Shown here: positions 25,589 to 34,669 of the stretch, piece by piece
Layout of the letters: the number at the start of each line of letters is the position of its first letter
How positions within the stretch are numbered: the first letter of the stretch is position 1
The notes under the pieces: generated by a model
The model's input: only the letters and a program-made list of their open reading frames with translations
Databases searched by the model: none
Told to the model about the DNA's origin: nothing
Program-made: the position numbers and the translations under genes
Assembly: GCA_963847615.1 (NCBI GenBank)
Contig: CAWKAN010000013.1
Location: forward strand, 1 to 64,000
From: Palsa-883 sp963847615
GTDB taxonomy: Bacteria; Pseudomonadota; Alphaproteobacteria; Acetobacterales; Acetobacteraceae
Reading direction: 5' to 3'
DNA length: 64,000 nt

Positions 25589-25828
25589 TCAGCGCTCATA
25601 CAGCGCGTCGCGCGTCCAGGGGCCGATGTCGATGGCGGGTTGCGCCGCGAGCCGGCGGAGCAGGGCGGTCCGGGCGGTGGCGCGGGCGGCGTCCGCCGCG
25701 GTGCAGGGGACGATGCGGGCGATCGGCTTGCCATGCGCGGTCACGACGTAGGACCGGCCGTCGCGGACCTCGCGCAGCAGGCGGGAGAAGTGACAATTCG
25801 CCTCGGCGGCGGGAATGGGTTGGTCCAT
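25589..25828 (-). CDS. Phd/YefM-type antitoxin
   Basis: A 79-residue protein with the Phd/YefM start IPAAEANCHFSRLLREVRDG and the segment SYVVTAHGKPIARIVP, which dimerises and binds operator DNA. The C-terminal part (LLRRLAAQPAIDIGPWTRDA) is the disordered toxin-binding tail. Upstream at 25840-25860 the sequence tgtagtgaattacactata is an inverted repeat well placed to be an operator overlapping the promoter. Confidence 0.9.
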   Translation of the reverse strand: MDQPIPAAEANCHFSRLLREVRDGRSYVVTAHGKPIARIVPCTAADAARATARTALLRRLAAQPAIDIGPWTRDALYER

Positions 25829-25837
25829 GGCGGCACC

Positions 25838-25862
25838 TGATGTAGTGAATTACACTATATAC
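25838..25862 (-). promoter_or_regulatory. Probable operator/promoter of the PIN-Phd pair
   Basis: The sequence tgtagtgaattacactatat contains the palindrome tagtgaattacacta, AT-rich in an otherwise GC-rich region. It lies 10-30 bp before the antitoxin start. Phd/YefM proteins repress their own operon at such sites. This is an inference from position and symmetry. Confidence 0.55.
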
Positions 25863-26640
25863 GGCGCCGAGGGGGCCAAGGCAATCGGCCGCGCTGATCT
25901 GGGCGTGCCCGGCGGCGGATGGACCCGGAGGCACACGCCGATGCAGGCGGATGAAAGCCGAACCAGAGGGCCGGTGGTCCCGGGGCAACGCCGCCGATCC
26001 CGCTCGGCTCTCCGTGTGCTCCGTGCCTCCTTCCTGCTTCCTCCGTGTTAGAGTCTTGCTTGCTTGCGGACGGAAGAGCGCCCGGGTCCACGGTCCGAGC
26101 TACGGCGATAGCCGGCATGGGCGCATCTGGTTTGGCGGATTACATGGCGCGACGGAGCGGTTTGATGTAAGAATTTCGAACTAACTCAAAGCGCACCAGG
26201 ATCGCGGATGAACCACATCGGAGCCCCCTCCCCGTCACTGACGCCGTTCTCGCAATTCCCGGACACTATCGCCCGCGCCGCGGTACCTTCCCGCGGGGCA
26301 ACGCGAAACAAAGCGGAAACCCCAGCCTGGCACCGCGCCGCCGGGCGAAGGCGCGGACCGGCCTCGTCAGCCACGCGCCGGCGATGGCCAACGGAGGCTA
26401 CCGCAGGCACGGCGGGTGCAGCACCGGCCGGTGCACCGCGGCCGGCCTGGCTGGGCTTACCACTGTGCGCACCAGACACGGGGAACGCCGGCGCGGAGGG
26501 GCGGGCAGGTCAGCGCGGCCCCCGGGGCGCTGGCCCCGCGGGCTGGGGCGCTGGGCGCGGCGATGCGGGTCCGGACCGGTCTGCCGCCCGAGCTGGCGCG
26601 GGGGCCGGTCGCGTTCAAGGCGCCGCTCCGTCCCTCCCGG
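25863..26640. other. Gene-free stretch before the repeat array
   Basis: No reading frame with protein-like composition is seen on either strand. It holds a short cctccgtg/cacggagg-type repeat at about 26015-26050 like those at 10868-10925 and 37595-37693. From about 26190 the sequence becomes extremely GC-rich and low in complexity. Confidence 0.5.
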
Positions 26641-26649
26641 GGGGAGATC

Positions 26650-28500
26650 GCGCAAAACGCGGACAAGACCCCATGCAACGTGGCGCGGTGGGACAAATTG
26701 GCGGCGACGTCCGGGGGCAGATGGCCGGGACAGGCCCGGCCATGACGGAGAGGAAGGGGGCGTCGGACAGCCGGGTGCGGGTGTGGATGGCACGACTGGT
26801 GCGATGGGCTTGGGCAGCACGGCAAACTCGGCCGGCGCGATGGGCTGGGGCGACGCGGCGGGATCGGCCGGCGCGATGGGCTTGGGCGGCACGGCAGGGT
26901 CAGGCGGGATGGCGGGCGAACGTGGCGCCGGTGCGCCACAACCCCATGCAACGTGAGGCGGGTTCGGCGGTGGCCGAGGTTGCATCGTCAACGGGCGTGG
27001 CGGTTCGATGAACGCGGGCAAGACCCCCATGCAACGTGGGGACGGTGCGGCCGGGCGGCGGGGCGCCGGGGCGGGAACCGGGGTCGGGCGCGAGGCGCGG
27101 CTCGAAGAACGCAGACAAGACCCCATGCAACGTGGGGACGGCGCGGCCGGACGGGGGGGCGCCGGGGCGGGAACCGGGGTCAGGCGCGAGGTGCGGCGCG
27201 AAGAACGCGGACAAGACCCCATGCAACGTGGGGACGGTGCGGCCGGGCGGCGGGGCGCCGGGGCGGGAACCGGGGTCAGGCGCGAGGTGCGGCGCGAAGA
27301 ACGCGGACAAGACCCCATGCAACAGCCTGCCACCGGGCACTTGTCCCGGTGGTGAGGACGGTGCGGCCGGGCGGCGGGTCGTCGGGGTGGGAACCGGGGT
27401 CGGGCACGAGGCGCGGCTCGAAGAACGCGGACAAGACCCCATGCAACGTGGGGAGACGGTGCGGCCGGACGGCGGGTCGTCGGGGTGGGAACCTGGTTCG
27501 GGCGCGAGGCGCGGTCCGATGAACGCGGACAAGACCCCATGCAACGTGGCGCGGTGGGACAAACGGGCGGCGGCGTCCGGGGGGGAGATGGCCGGGAGGA
27601 GGCCCGGCCATGACGGAAGAGGAACGGGGGCGTCGGACAGCCGGGGTGCGGGTGTGGATGGCGCGACTGGTGCGATGGGCTTGGGCAGCACGGCAAGACT
27701 CGGCCGGCGCGATGGGCTTGGGCGGCGCGGCAAGGTCAGGCGGCATGGCGGGCGAACGCGGGGCCGGTGCGCCACAGACCCCATGCAACGTGAGGCGGGT
27801 TGGGCGGTGGCCGGGGTTGCATCGTCGGCGGGCGTGGCGGTTCGATGAACGCGGGCAAGACCCCATGCAACAGCCTGCCACCGGGCAGCCCGGTGGTGGG
27901 GACGGTGCGGCCGGACGGCGGGGCGCCGGGGCGGGAACCGGGGCCGGGCGCGCGGCGCGGCTCGAAGAACGCGGACAAGACCCCATGCAACGCTGCACCG
28001 GGCCACGACCGGTGGTGGAGGACGGTGCGGCCGGACGGCGGGGCGCCGGGGCGGGAACCGGGGCCGGGCGCGCGGCGCGGCGCGAAGAACGCGGACAAGA
28101 CCCCATGCAACAGCCTGCCACCGGGCCACAACCCGGTGGTGGCGCGGTGGCACAAACCGGCGGCGCCGCAGATGGCCGGAACAGGCTCGGCCATGATGGA
28201 GCGAGAGGGGACGCCGGACAGCCGGGTGCGGGTGTGGAAGGCACGGCAAGCTCGGCCGGCGCGATGGGCTTGGGCGGCACGGCGGGCGAACGCGGCGCCG
28301 GTGCGCCACAACCCCATGCAACGTGAGGCGGGTCGGTCGGTGGTCGCCGTTCCATGGTCGGCGCGCGTGGCCCCGCCCTCGCCTGCCGCCCCACGCGCGC
28401 CGACCTTGGTCGGCCGGTCGCGGCCCGGGGCCACCGAGCGGGCGAGGCGGACTTTGCACCCGGAGGGCATGACCCCATGCAACAGCCTGCCGCCGGGCCA
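26650..28500. repeat. Irregular array of 14 'gaccccatgcaac' repeat units
   Basis: The motif cggacaagaccccatgcaac or close variants occurs at 26673, 26946, 27029, 27125, 27221, 27317, 27441, 27539, 27783, 27864, 27984, 28104, 28316 and 28477 (positions of ATGCAAC). Three successive intervals are exactly 96 bp and two are 120 bp. Units continue with gtggggacggtgcggccgg and a variable GC-rich tail, and several carry hairpins of the form cagcctgccaccgggc...cccggtgg. A second sub-repeat, gcgatgggcttgggcggcac, is interspersed. Open frames across it on both strands are repeat artefacts. The region lies between the TA pair and secG. Confidence 0.8.
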
Positions 28501-28575
28501 CGCCCCGGTGGTGGCGACGGTGCCGGTGGCGCGGGCGATGCCTCGGGCGGGAAGGCGCGCCCCGGGCCGGCCGCC

Positions 28576-28914
28576 TCAGTTGGTCGGGGCGGAGGGGGCG
28601 GCCGGCGCGGCCGGGGTCGGTGGGGCCGGTGTCGCCGGGGCGGTGGCGGGCGGCGGATTGGCCAGCAGCGAGCCGGCGACGCCGCTGGTGCCATGGTTCA
28701 TCAGCGCCAGCGCCAGCGACAGCCCCATGAACAGCGCCGCCAGGATCGCCGTGGCCCGCGTCAGCAGGTTGGCGGTGCCGCGGCCGGACATGAACGAGCC
28801 CATGCCCTGCGAGCTGCCGATGCCCAGGCCGCCGCCCTCGCTGCGCTGGATCAGCACAACGCCGATCAGCGCCAGGGTCACGAACAGGTGGATGATCAGC
28901 AGGACGGCGGTCAA
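28576..28914 (-). CDS. secG: Preprotein translocase subunit SecG
   Basis: A 112-residue protein with two membrane spans: LLIIHLFVTLALIGVVLIQR (residues about 5-24) and ATAILAALFMGLSLALALM (about 53-72). The intervening loop SEGGGLGIGSSQGMGSFMSG is the SecG signature, and the Ala/Pro-rich tail is common in alphaproteobacteria. It assists SecYE-dependent export. It follows tpiA by 96 bp on the same strand, the usual tpiA-secG order; the pyrG gene often found next is replaced by the repeat array. Confidence 0.95.
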   Translation of the reverse strand: MTAVLLIIHLFVTLALIGVVLIQRSEGGGLGIGSSQGMGSFMSGRGTANLLTRATAILAALFMGLSLALALMNHGTSGVAGSLLANPPPATAPATPAPPTPAAPAAPSAPTN

Positions 28915-29010
28915 AACGCGGGCTCCGGGTGCGGCGGCGGGGATGCAGCGGGGCTTCTACGCGGCCCGCGCCGTGGGGGCAATCTATGCTGCCGGTGCAG
29001 GTGGTGCGCG

Positions 29011-29778
29011 CTACGCCGCGCCGGGCGCCGGGGCGGCGCGGGCGATCGCCAGGAAGTCCGCCGCCTTGAGGCTGGCGCCGCCGACCAGCGCGCCGCCGAC
29101 CTCGGGCACCGCCAGCAGGCTGGCGGCGTTGGCCGGGTTCACCGACCCGCCATACAGGATGCGGATGGCGCGGCCCGGCTCGCCGAACTGGCGCAGCAGC
29201 TCCTCGCGCAGGAAGCCGTGCATGGTGGCGACGTCCTGCGCGGTGGCGGTGTTGCCGGTGCCGATCGCCCAGATCGGCTCGTACGCCACCACGCCGGCGA
29301 ACGAAGTGGCGAACCCCTGGGGCAGGCTGCCGGCGAGCTGCCAGCCGACCACCTCGGTCTCCTGGCCGGCCTGGCGCTGCTCGGCGGTTTCGCCGACGCA
29401 GACGATCGGCGTCAGCCCGGCCTGGGTGGCGGCGAGCACCTTCTCGCGCACCAGCTCGTCGGTCTCGCCGTGGTTCTGCCGGCGCTCGGAATGGCCGAGG
29501 ATCACCCAGGTGGCGCCGGCGTCGCGCAGCATGGGCGCGGCGATGTCGCCGGTGTGCGCGCCCTGCGGCGCGGTGTGGCAGTCCTGGCCGCCGACCGCGA
29601 TTTGGGTGCCGGCCAGCATGGCGGCCACCGGGATGATCTGGGTGAACGGCGGGCAGACCAGCAGGTCGCAGCGCGACACGGCGGGGTCCGCCGCGGCGTC
29701 GCGCAACGGCCCGGCGATCGCCGCGGCCTGCGCCGTCAGCCCGTTCATCTTCCAGTTGCCGGCGATCAGGTGGCGCAT
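29011..29778 (-). CDS. tpiA: Triosephosphate isomerase
   Basis: A 255-residue protein of normal length. LIAGNWKMNGL holds the Asn-Lys substrate residues, ILGHSERR carries the catalytic histidine, VVAYEPIWAIGTG the catalytic glutamate with loop 6, and LYGGSVNPANAASL the phosphate-binding loop. It interconverts DHAP and GAP in glycolysis. The 308 bp upstream (29779-30086) contain no recognisable gene; a promoter presumably lies there but cannot be assigned. Confidence 0.96.
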   Translation of the reverse strand: MRHLIAGNWKMNGLTAQAAAIAGPLRDAAADPAVSRCDLLVCPPFTQIIPVAAMLAGTQIAVGGQDCHTAPQGAHTGDIAAPMLRDAGATWVILGHSERRQNHGETDELVREKVLAATQAGLTPIVCVGETAEQRQAGQETEVVGWQLAGSLPQGFATSFAGVVAYEPIWAIGTGNTATAQDVATMHGFLREELLRQFGEPGRAIRILYGGSVNPANAASLLAVPEVGGALVGGASLKAADFLAIARAAPAPGAA

Positions 29779-30086
29779 GGCGGTCCTCTCGATGTTGTCC
29801 TGGCCTGGCGGGCGGGGCGCCGGCGTGGCGCGCGCATCACGCCTTGGGCGCGTGCCCGGCCGGCGTCCGGTGGTCCTGGCGGTACTGGCGCTGGTATCGC
29901 ATCCGCACGGCGTCCCGCAAAGCCCGCGCGGGGCGCGCCGGGGGGATCCCGCGGCCATGCGCGAACCGCCCGGCGGGCATGCGCGGCAAGGATGGAATTC
30001 GGCGTCACGGCAGCGACTTTCCGCTTGCCCTGGCAAGAGAAATCCGGGAATGGCCGCCTGCAACCATGCCGTTGCGGAGGAGTCCC

Positions 30087-30542
30087 ATGACGAAGCGTAT
30101 CCTCGGCTCGCCGGTCACTTTTGCGATCGCGACCGCCCTGCTTGCCACCCCGGCCTTTGCCCAGGCACCCGCGTCGCCGGCCACGCCGCCGGCGCCGGTG
30201 CCCATGACGTCGACGCCGGTACCGGCACCCGTGCCCGCGGCGGCGGTGCCCGCCGCGCCGGCTGCCGCGGCGGCCACGACGCCGGCACCGAGGGCCGCCA
30301 AGGCGACCAAACCGACCCACGCGCAGGCCGCGACGAAGGCGAAGCCGGCAGCGGCGGAGCACACGCAACGGATCGAGAGGTTGCAGACCGCGCTCAACGC
30401 CAACGGCGCCAAGCTGAAGGTGGACGGCAAGATGGGGCCGAAGACCCACGCCGCGTTGGTGGCGTTCCAGAAGGCGCACGGGCTGAAGGCCAACGGTCAC
30501 CTCGACAAGGAGACGATTGCCGCGCTGAAGGCGGCCGGCTGA
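30087..30542 (+). CDS. Secreted peptidoglycan-binding domain protein
   Basis: A 151-residue protein preceded by cggagg. A signal peptide with a hydrophobic core (VTFAIATALLATPAFA) ends in AFA-QAP, a plausible signal peptidase I site. An Ala/Pro-rich linker spans residues about 27-88. The C-terminal PG_binding_1 domain follows (RIERLQTALNANGAKLKVDG, then MGPKTHAALVAFQKAHGL). It likely binds cell-wall peptidoglycan in the periplasm; there is no enzymatic domain. A terminator follows immediately. Confidence 0.9.
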   Translation: MTKRILGSPVTFAIATALLATPAFAQAPASPATPPAPVPMTSTPVPAPVPAAAVPAAPAAAAATTPAPRAAKATKPTHAQAATKAKPAAAEHTQRIERLQTALNANGAKLKVDGKMGPKTHAALVAFQKAHGLKANGHLDKETIAALKAAG

Positions 30543-30550
30543 GGCACCGC

Positions 30551-30579
30551 CCCGCCGGGGCGGCCGCCCGGCGGGTTTT
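30551..30579 (+). terminator. Rho-independent terminator
   Basis: A 9-bp perfect stem (cccgccggg with cccggcggg), a 7-nt loop and then TTTT, starting 8 bp after the stop of the peptidoglycan-binding protein gene. The U-run is short but placement and stem strength are good. Confidence 0.75.
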
Positions 30580-30841
30580 GCCTCGCGTAACCGGCCGGGG
30601 ATCCCGACGGACCGGCGTCCTGGGCGGTCGGCGGTCCGGCTCGACCGGGACGGCCGGTCGTCCAGGGCTCCGCGGCGATTGGGGGGGGCGTCGGCGTGCG
30701 CCACGCCCGGACGGTCAGCCGTTCTGGTGACCGCGCGGTCCGTTTGGCGCGGCCAGCTCCGTCGCGCCGCATGCTGGCAGTGTTGACCTACATCAAGGTG
30801 CCCGCGCGCGTCAGGCGCGATGAGGTTCACCGAGGGAGGCA

Positions 30842-32521
30842 ATGCAGCAGGATCCCAAGCAGTTTGACGTCATCGTCCTGGGCTCCGGGGCCGGCGGCAT
30901 GACGGCCGCCGCGGTCGCCGCCGCCGAAGGCCTGCGTGTGCTGCTGCTGGAAAAGGCGCCGCTGGTCGGCGGCACCACCGCCATCTCGGGGGGCATGGTC
31001 TGGTGCCCGAACAACCCGAAGATGGCGGCGGTCGGCCGCACCGACAGCCGGGCCGCGGCCGAGACCTACCTGGCCAACACCGTTCCGGGCCCGCCCGACG
31101 GTGCGCTGCGCACCGCCTTCCTCGACCATGCCAACGAAGCGATCGCCTATCTGGAGGCGAACACCGCGGTGCGGCTGCGCCCCGTGCCGACCTACCCGGA
31201 CTACTACCCGGACCTGCCCGGCGCCACGCTGGGCGGGCGGGTGCTGGAACCCGAGCCGTTCGACGGGCGTGCCCTCGGCGCGCAGTTCGCCCTGCTGCGC
31301 CCGCCGCTGGCGGAATTCATGCTGTTCGGCGGCATGATGGTGCACCGCTCGGACGTGCCGCATTTCCGCCGCGCGTTGCGCTCGCCGCGCTCGGCGCTGC
31401 GGGTCGCGCGGCTGCTGGCGCGCCATGCCTGGGAACGCTGCCGGCTCGATCGCGGCGCGACGCTGTGCCTGGGCAATGCGCTGGTCGCCCGGCTGCTTTA
31501 CTCGCTGCGGCAGCTTCAGGTGGAGGTGCGCTGCGGCACCGGCGCCGACGGGCTGGTCGTGCAGGACGGCATGGCGGTCGGCGTCACCGTCGCCGGGCGC
31601 ACGCTGCGCGCCCGCCGCGGCATCGTGCTGGCCACCGGCGGCTTCTCGCACGATCCGGCGCTGCGCGCCCGGCTGTTGCCGGCCAAGGCCGGGATGGTCT
31701 CGGCCGCCGCGCCGGGCAACACCGGCGACGGCATCTGTTTCGGCCTCGATGCCGGCGGCGCGCTTGGCGAGGGGGAAGCGGGCAATGCGTTCTGGACGCC
31801 GGTCTCCTGCTTTCGTCGCCCCGACGGTTCGGACGGCGTGTTCCCGCATATTCTCACCGACCGCGCCAAGCCCGGCATGATCGCGGTCAACCAGGCGGGC
31901 CTGCGCTTTGCCAACGAGGCGGTCTCCTATCACGCGTTCGTCCAGGCAATGTTCCGGGCAGATAATGTCAGTCCGGCGATCCCGGCCTACCTGATCTGCG
32001 ACCGCAAGGCGCTCTGGACCTACGGGCTTGGCACGGTGAAGCCGTTCACGCTGTCATTGCGCCGACCGATCGACAGCGGGTATCTGGTGCAGGCGGAGAC
32101 CATCGCGGCGCTCGCGACCCGGCTCGGCATCGACCCCGAGGCGCTGGCCGACACCGTCGCCCGCTACAACCAGGACGCCGCGCAGGGGCAGGACCGCGCA
32201 TTCGGGCGTGGCGGCGATGCCTATCAGCGCCATCTCGGGGACAGCGCGCACACGCCAAATCCGTGCGTGGCGCCGATCGCCGCCGCGCCGTTCTACGCGG
32301 TCGCGCTGCGCCCCGGCGACCTCGGCACGGCGGCCGGCCTGGTGACCGACGCCGCAGCACGGGTGCTCGGCGCCGACGGCGCGCCGATCCGCCATCTGTA
32401 TGCCTGCGGCAACGACATGAACTCGCTGATGCGCGGGGCTTATCCCGGCCCGGGCATAACCCTCGGTCCGGCGCTGACGTTCGGCTATCTGGCCGGCCGC
32501 GACATCGCCGCCCACGCGTAG
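30842..32521 (+). CDS. FAD-dependent oxidoreductase, KstD/fumarate reductase flavoprotein-like
   Basis: A 559-residue protein with gagggaggc before ATG. VIVLGSGAGGMTAAAVAAAE is the FAD-binding Rossmann motif (residues about 10-29). It is followed by VGGTTAISGGMVWCP as in 3-ketosteroid delta-1-dehydrogenases. The C-terminal NDMNSLMRGAYPGPGITLGP completes the flavin site. The family dehydrogenates steroids or reduces C=C bonds with FAD. Substrate is not deducible; no steroid genes are nearby. The gene ends 20 bp before a long fold-back element. Confidence 0.87.
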   Translation: MQQDPKQFDVIVLGSGAGGMTAAAVAAAEGLRVLLLEKAPLVGGTTAISGGMVWCPNNPKMAAVGRTDSRAAAETYLANTVPGPPDGALRTAFLDHANEAIAYLEANTAVRLRPVPTYPDYYPDLPGATLGGRVLEPEPFDGRALGAQFALLRPPLAEFMLFGGMMVHRSDVPHFRRALRSPRSALRVARLLARHAWERCRLDRGATLCLGNALVARLLYSLRQLQVEVRCGTGADGLVVQDGMAVGVTVAGRTLRARRGIVLATGGFSHDPALRARLLPAKAGMVSAAAPGNTGDGICFGLDAGGALGEGEAGNAFWTPVSCFRRPDGSDGVFPHILTDRAKPGMIAVNQAGLRFANEAVSYHAFVQAMFRADNVSPAIPAYLICDRKALWTYGLGTVKPFTLSLRRPIDSGYLVQAETIAALATRLGIDPEALADTVARYNQDAAQGQDRAFGRGGDAYQRHLGDSAHTPNPCVAPIAAAPFYAVALRPGDLGTAAGLVTDAAARVLGADGAPIRHLYACGNDMNSLMRGAYPGPGITLGPALTFGYLAGRDIAAHA

Positions 32522-32541
32522 GATGCTGCCCGGAGCAACGC

Positions 32542-32830
32542 AGGCCAGGGGCTCCGCCCCTGGACCCCGCCAGGGGGCTTTGCCCCCCTGGACCCCACAC
32601 CAGAGGCAGCGGCCTCTGGACTCCATGACTGGGAGTGGGCGAGGGGGAGGGGGCGTGTGGGCAGGGCGCGAGTGCCGTCCGGCGCGCCGGACGGCACTCG
32701 CGCTCTGCCCACACGCCCCCTCCCCCTCGCCCACTCCCAGTGAAGGGTTCCAAGGGCTCCGCCCTTGGCGGGGTTCCAAGGGGCAAAGCCCCCTGGCGGG
32801 GTCCAGGGGCGAAGCCCCTGGCCTGGCTTT
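32542..32830. repeat. Long fold-back element, second copy
   Basis: The outer stems ggccaggggctccgcccctg and complement, blocks ccagaggcagcggcctctgg and ctccatgactggga, and a long central perfect stem around gccgtccggcgcgccggacggc make up ~290 bp. The arms near the apex (gagtgggcgagggggagggg) are perfect inverted copies of each other. It lies between two convergent genes (KstD-like and Usp) and could terminate both; that role is inference. This accounts for the gene-free interval here. Confidence 0.82.
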
Positions 32831-32846
32831 CGTTCGGCCGCTCGGA

Positions 32847-33707
32847 TCAGTGCGAGATCAGCAGCGGCACCGTCATGTGCTGCAGCAGTCCGCGGCTGAC
32901 CCCGCCCAACACCAGTTCGCGGGCGCGCGAGTGCCCGTAGCCGCCCACCACCAGCAGGTCGGCCCCGCAGTCGGACGCATAGCTCAACAGCGCATCGGCG
33001 TCGGCGATAGTGCCATCCGTCGCGGTCCGCGCCGCCGAAACGCGCAACCCATGCCGCGCGAGATGCGCCGCGATATCCGCGCCGGGCACCTCCTGCGGCT
33101 CGACCCCCGACCGGCCGCGTTCGACCGTCAACACCGTCACGTTCGCGGTCGGCTCGATCAGCAGCAACGCATCATGGGTGGCACGTGCCGCCTCCCGCGT
33201 GCCATTCCAGCCCAGCAGCACATTGGCGCCGAGCGTATCGAACCGGCCGGCGAACGGCACCAGCAGCAGCGGGCGCCCGGCGCTCATCAGCACGTCTTCA
33301 ACCATATGGCGTGCCGCCGGCGGCAGTTTATGCTCGGGATCGGTCTGCCCCAGCACGACGAGATCCACCGTGCGCGCCCGGCGGGCGATCACCTCGGCCA
33401 CCGGCCCGCGGCCGATCTCCCACTCCCCGCGGATCCCACTGCGTTGCAGCGTGTCGCGAAAACCCGCCTCGATCGCCTCGGCCTTCTGCAGCGCCTCGCC
33501 CTCAAGCTGCGTGGCCGCGCCCTGCAACGAGGTCAGCGCCGGATAGCCGCTCAGCGCGAAGGCCAGGTTGGCCGGCATCAAGACCTCCAACGGGCAGAAC
33601 CCCGTCAGATGCGCATCATGCCGCCGCGCGAGAGCCGCCGCCACGCCGAGCACGGTCTCGGTGCGCGTCGATCCGTCCAGCACGACCATCAGATCTTGCA
33701 GCTTCAT
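32847..33707 (-). CDS. Universal stress protein with two Usp domains
   Basis: A 286-residue protein. The first Usp domain is at residues 1-145 (DLMVVLDGSTRTETVLGVAA, then TVDLVVLGQTD) and the second at 155-286. The second contains the nucleotide-binding pattern VVGGYGHSRARELVLGG (G-2x-G-9x-G). Tandem Usp proteins bind ATP and act in stress tolerance. Start at 33707 (MKLQDLMV); a longer N-terminal reading has no homology-like content. No regulatory site was identified. Confidence 0.9.
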   Translation of the reverse strand: MKLQDLMVVLDGSTRTETVLGVAAALARRHDAHLTGFCPLEVLMPANLAFALSGYPALTSLQGAATQLEGEALQKAEAIEAGFRDTLQRSGIRGEWEIGRGPVAEVIARRARTVDLVVLGQTDPEHKLPPAARHMVEDVLMSAGRPLLLVPFAGRFDTLGANVLLGWNGTREAARATHDALLLIEPTANVTVLTVERGRSGVEPQEVPGADIAAHLARHGLRVSAARTATDGTIADADALLSYASDCGADLLVVGGYGHSRARELVLGGVSRGLLQHMTVPLLISH

Positions 33708-33900
33708 CGCCCTCTCCCGCCGCTGTCCCAACATCCTGGGATGGCTGGATTGAAACGATCCGCCCGGCGGAGCGCATTGACCTGGGTCAACCGCGGCGGC
33801 GCCGCGCGAGCGCAGGCCGGCCGCGGGCTTCGCCGCGCGCCGGGGCTTGCACCGGCCGTGCCGCGGCGCCACAACCGCGCGCCAGCAGCGGGGATCAACC

Positions 33901-34116
33901 TTGAAGACCAGCAAGACCCTCACCGAGGGACAGCGCGCCTACGAGGCCAAGCGTGCGGCCAAGGCCGGGATGAGCCTGGACAAATGGCTCGACAGCAAGC
34001 AGCGCCAGCTGGCCGCCGAGGCGCGCGAGAAGCAGAAGGCCGCCGAGGCCGCCAAGCCGCCAAAGAAGCCCGGCTTCCTGTCGCGCCTGCTCGACCGCGC
34101 CCACAAGCCGCTGTAG
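33901..34116 (+). CDS. Small charged hypothetical protein
   Basis: A 71-residue protein read from the TTG at 33901 with agcgggg upstream; 18 further codons upstream are less protein-like. It is lysine- and alanine-rich: LTEGQRAYEAKRAAKAGMSL, then a helix (QLAAEAREKQKAAEAAK) and a basic end (PGFLSRLLDRAHKPL). It resembles small conserved proteins of Acetobacteraceae without assigned role. It is convergent with the cytochrome b561 gene, 5 bp away. Confidence 0.65.
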   Translation: MKTSKTLTEGQRAYEAKRAAKAGMSLDKWLDSKQRQLAAEAREKQKAAEAAKPPKKPGFLSRLLDRAHKPL

Positions 34117-34121
34117 CGGCG

Positions 34122-34652
34122 CTACCACATCCGCTGCAGCACGCCGTCGCGGCGGACCAGCGCGTGGAACAGCGCGCCGGCGATATGCGCCCCGACCAGC
34201 AGCGCGATCAGCACGGCGTCGTACCAGTGCACCGTCGCCAGCGCACCGGCCAGCGCCGCGTGCTTGCCGATCAGCACCGGCACGTCGACGATCTCGAACC
34301 ACACGACCCGGAACCCGTCGGCGTTGTCGCGCAGCAGGCCGATCACCGGTTGCGCCAGCAGCAGGATATACAGCAGCACGTGGTTGGCACGCCCGACGAC
34401 GTGAAAGATCCGCGGCACGCGGTCCGGCAGCGGCGCCGGCGGGTGACGCCAGCGCTGGGCCAGGCGCAGCGCCATCACCAGCAGGATCACCAGGCCGAGG
34501 CTCTCATGCGTGTTGTACAGCCGGTGCGACAGGGCCTCCGCGCTGTCCGGCACCAGGTAGACCATGGCGATGCCAAGCACGAACATCGCCAGCACCAGCA
34601 CGGCCGCCAGCCAGTGCAGCGCGCGGGCGGTGGGGGAATAGCGGAACTGCAT
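34122..34652 (-). CDS. Cytochrome b561-family membrane protein
   Basis: A 176-residue protein with four membrane helices. Haem-ligand histidines are visible in ARALHWLAAVLVLAMF (helix 1), NTHESLGLVILLVMALR (helix 2), GRANHVLLYILLLAQP (helix 3) and ATVHWYDAVLIALLVGAH (helix 4). Members carry electrons in the inner membrane, often to superoxide or oxidases. A diverging DUF429 gene begins 17 bp upstream on the other strand. Confidence 0.93.
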   Translation of the reverse strand: MQFRYSPTARALHWLAAVLVLAMFVLGIAMVYLVPDSAEALSHRLYNTHESLGLVILLVMALRLAQRWRHPPAPLPDRVPRIFHVVGRANHVLLYILLLAQPVIGLLRDNADGFRVVWFEIVDVPVLIGKHAALAGALATVHWYDAVLIALLVGAHIAGALFHALVRRDGVLQRMW

Positions 34653-34669
34653 GGCCGGGTCTCCGACTG

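Noticed and set aside
26650..28500. CRISPR array
   Set aside because: Units are ~96-120 bp with no constant direct repeat/unique spacer pattern, and no cas genes are present.
26398..28694. Several minus-strand open frames of 400-530 codons across the repeat array
   Set aside because: They consist of repeated peptide units (LHGVLSAFF-like) generated by the DNA repeats and have no ribosome site or domain; plus-strand frames in the same region are equally repetitive.
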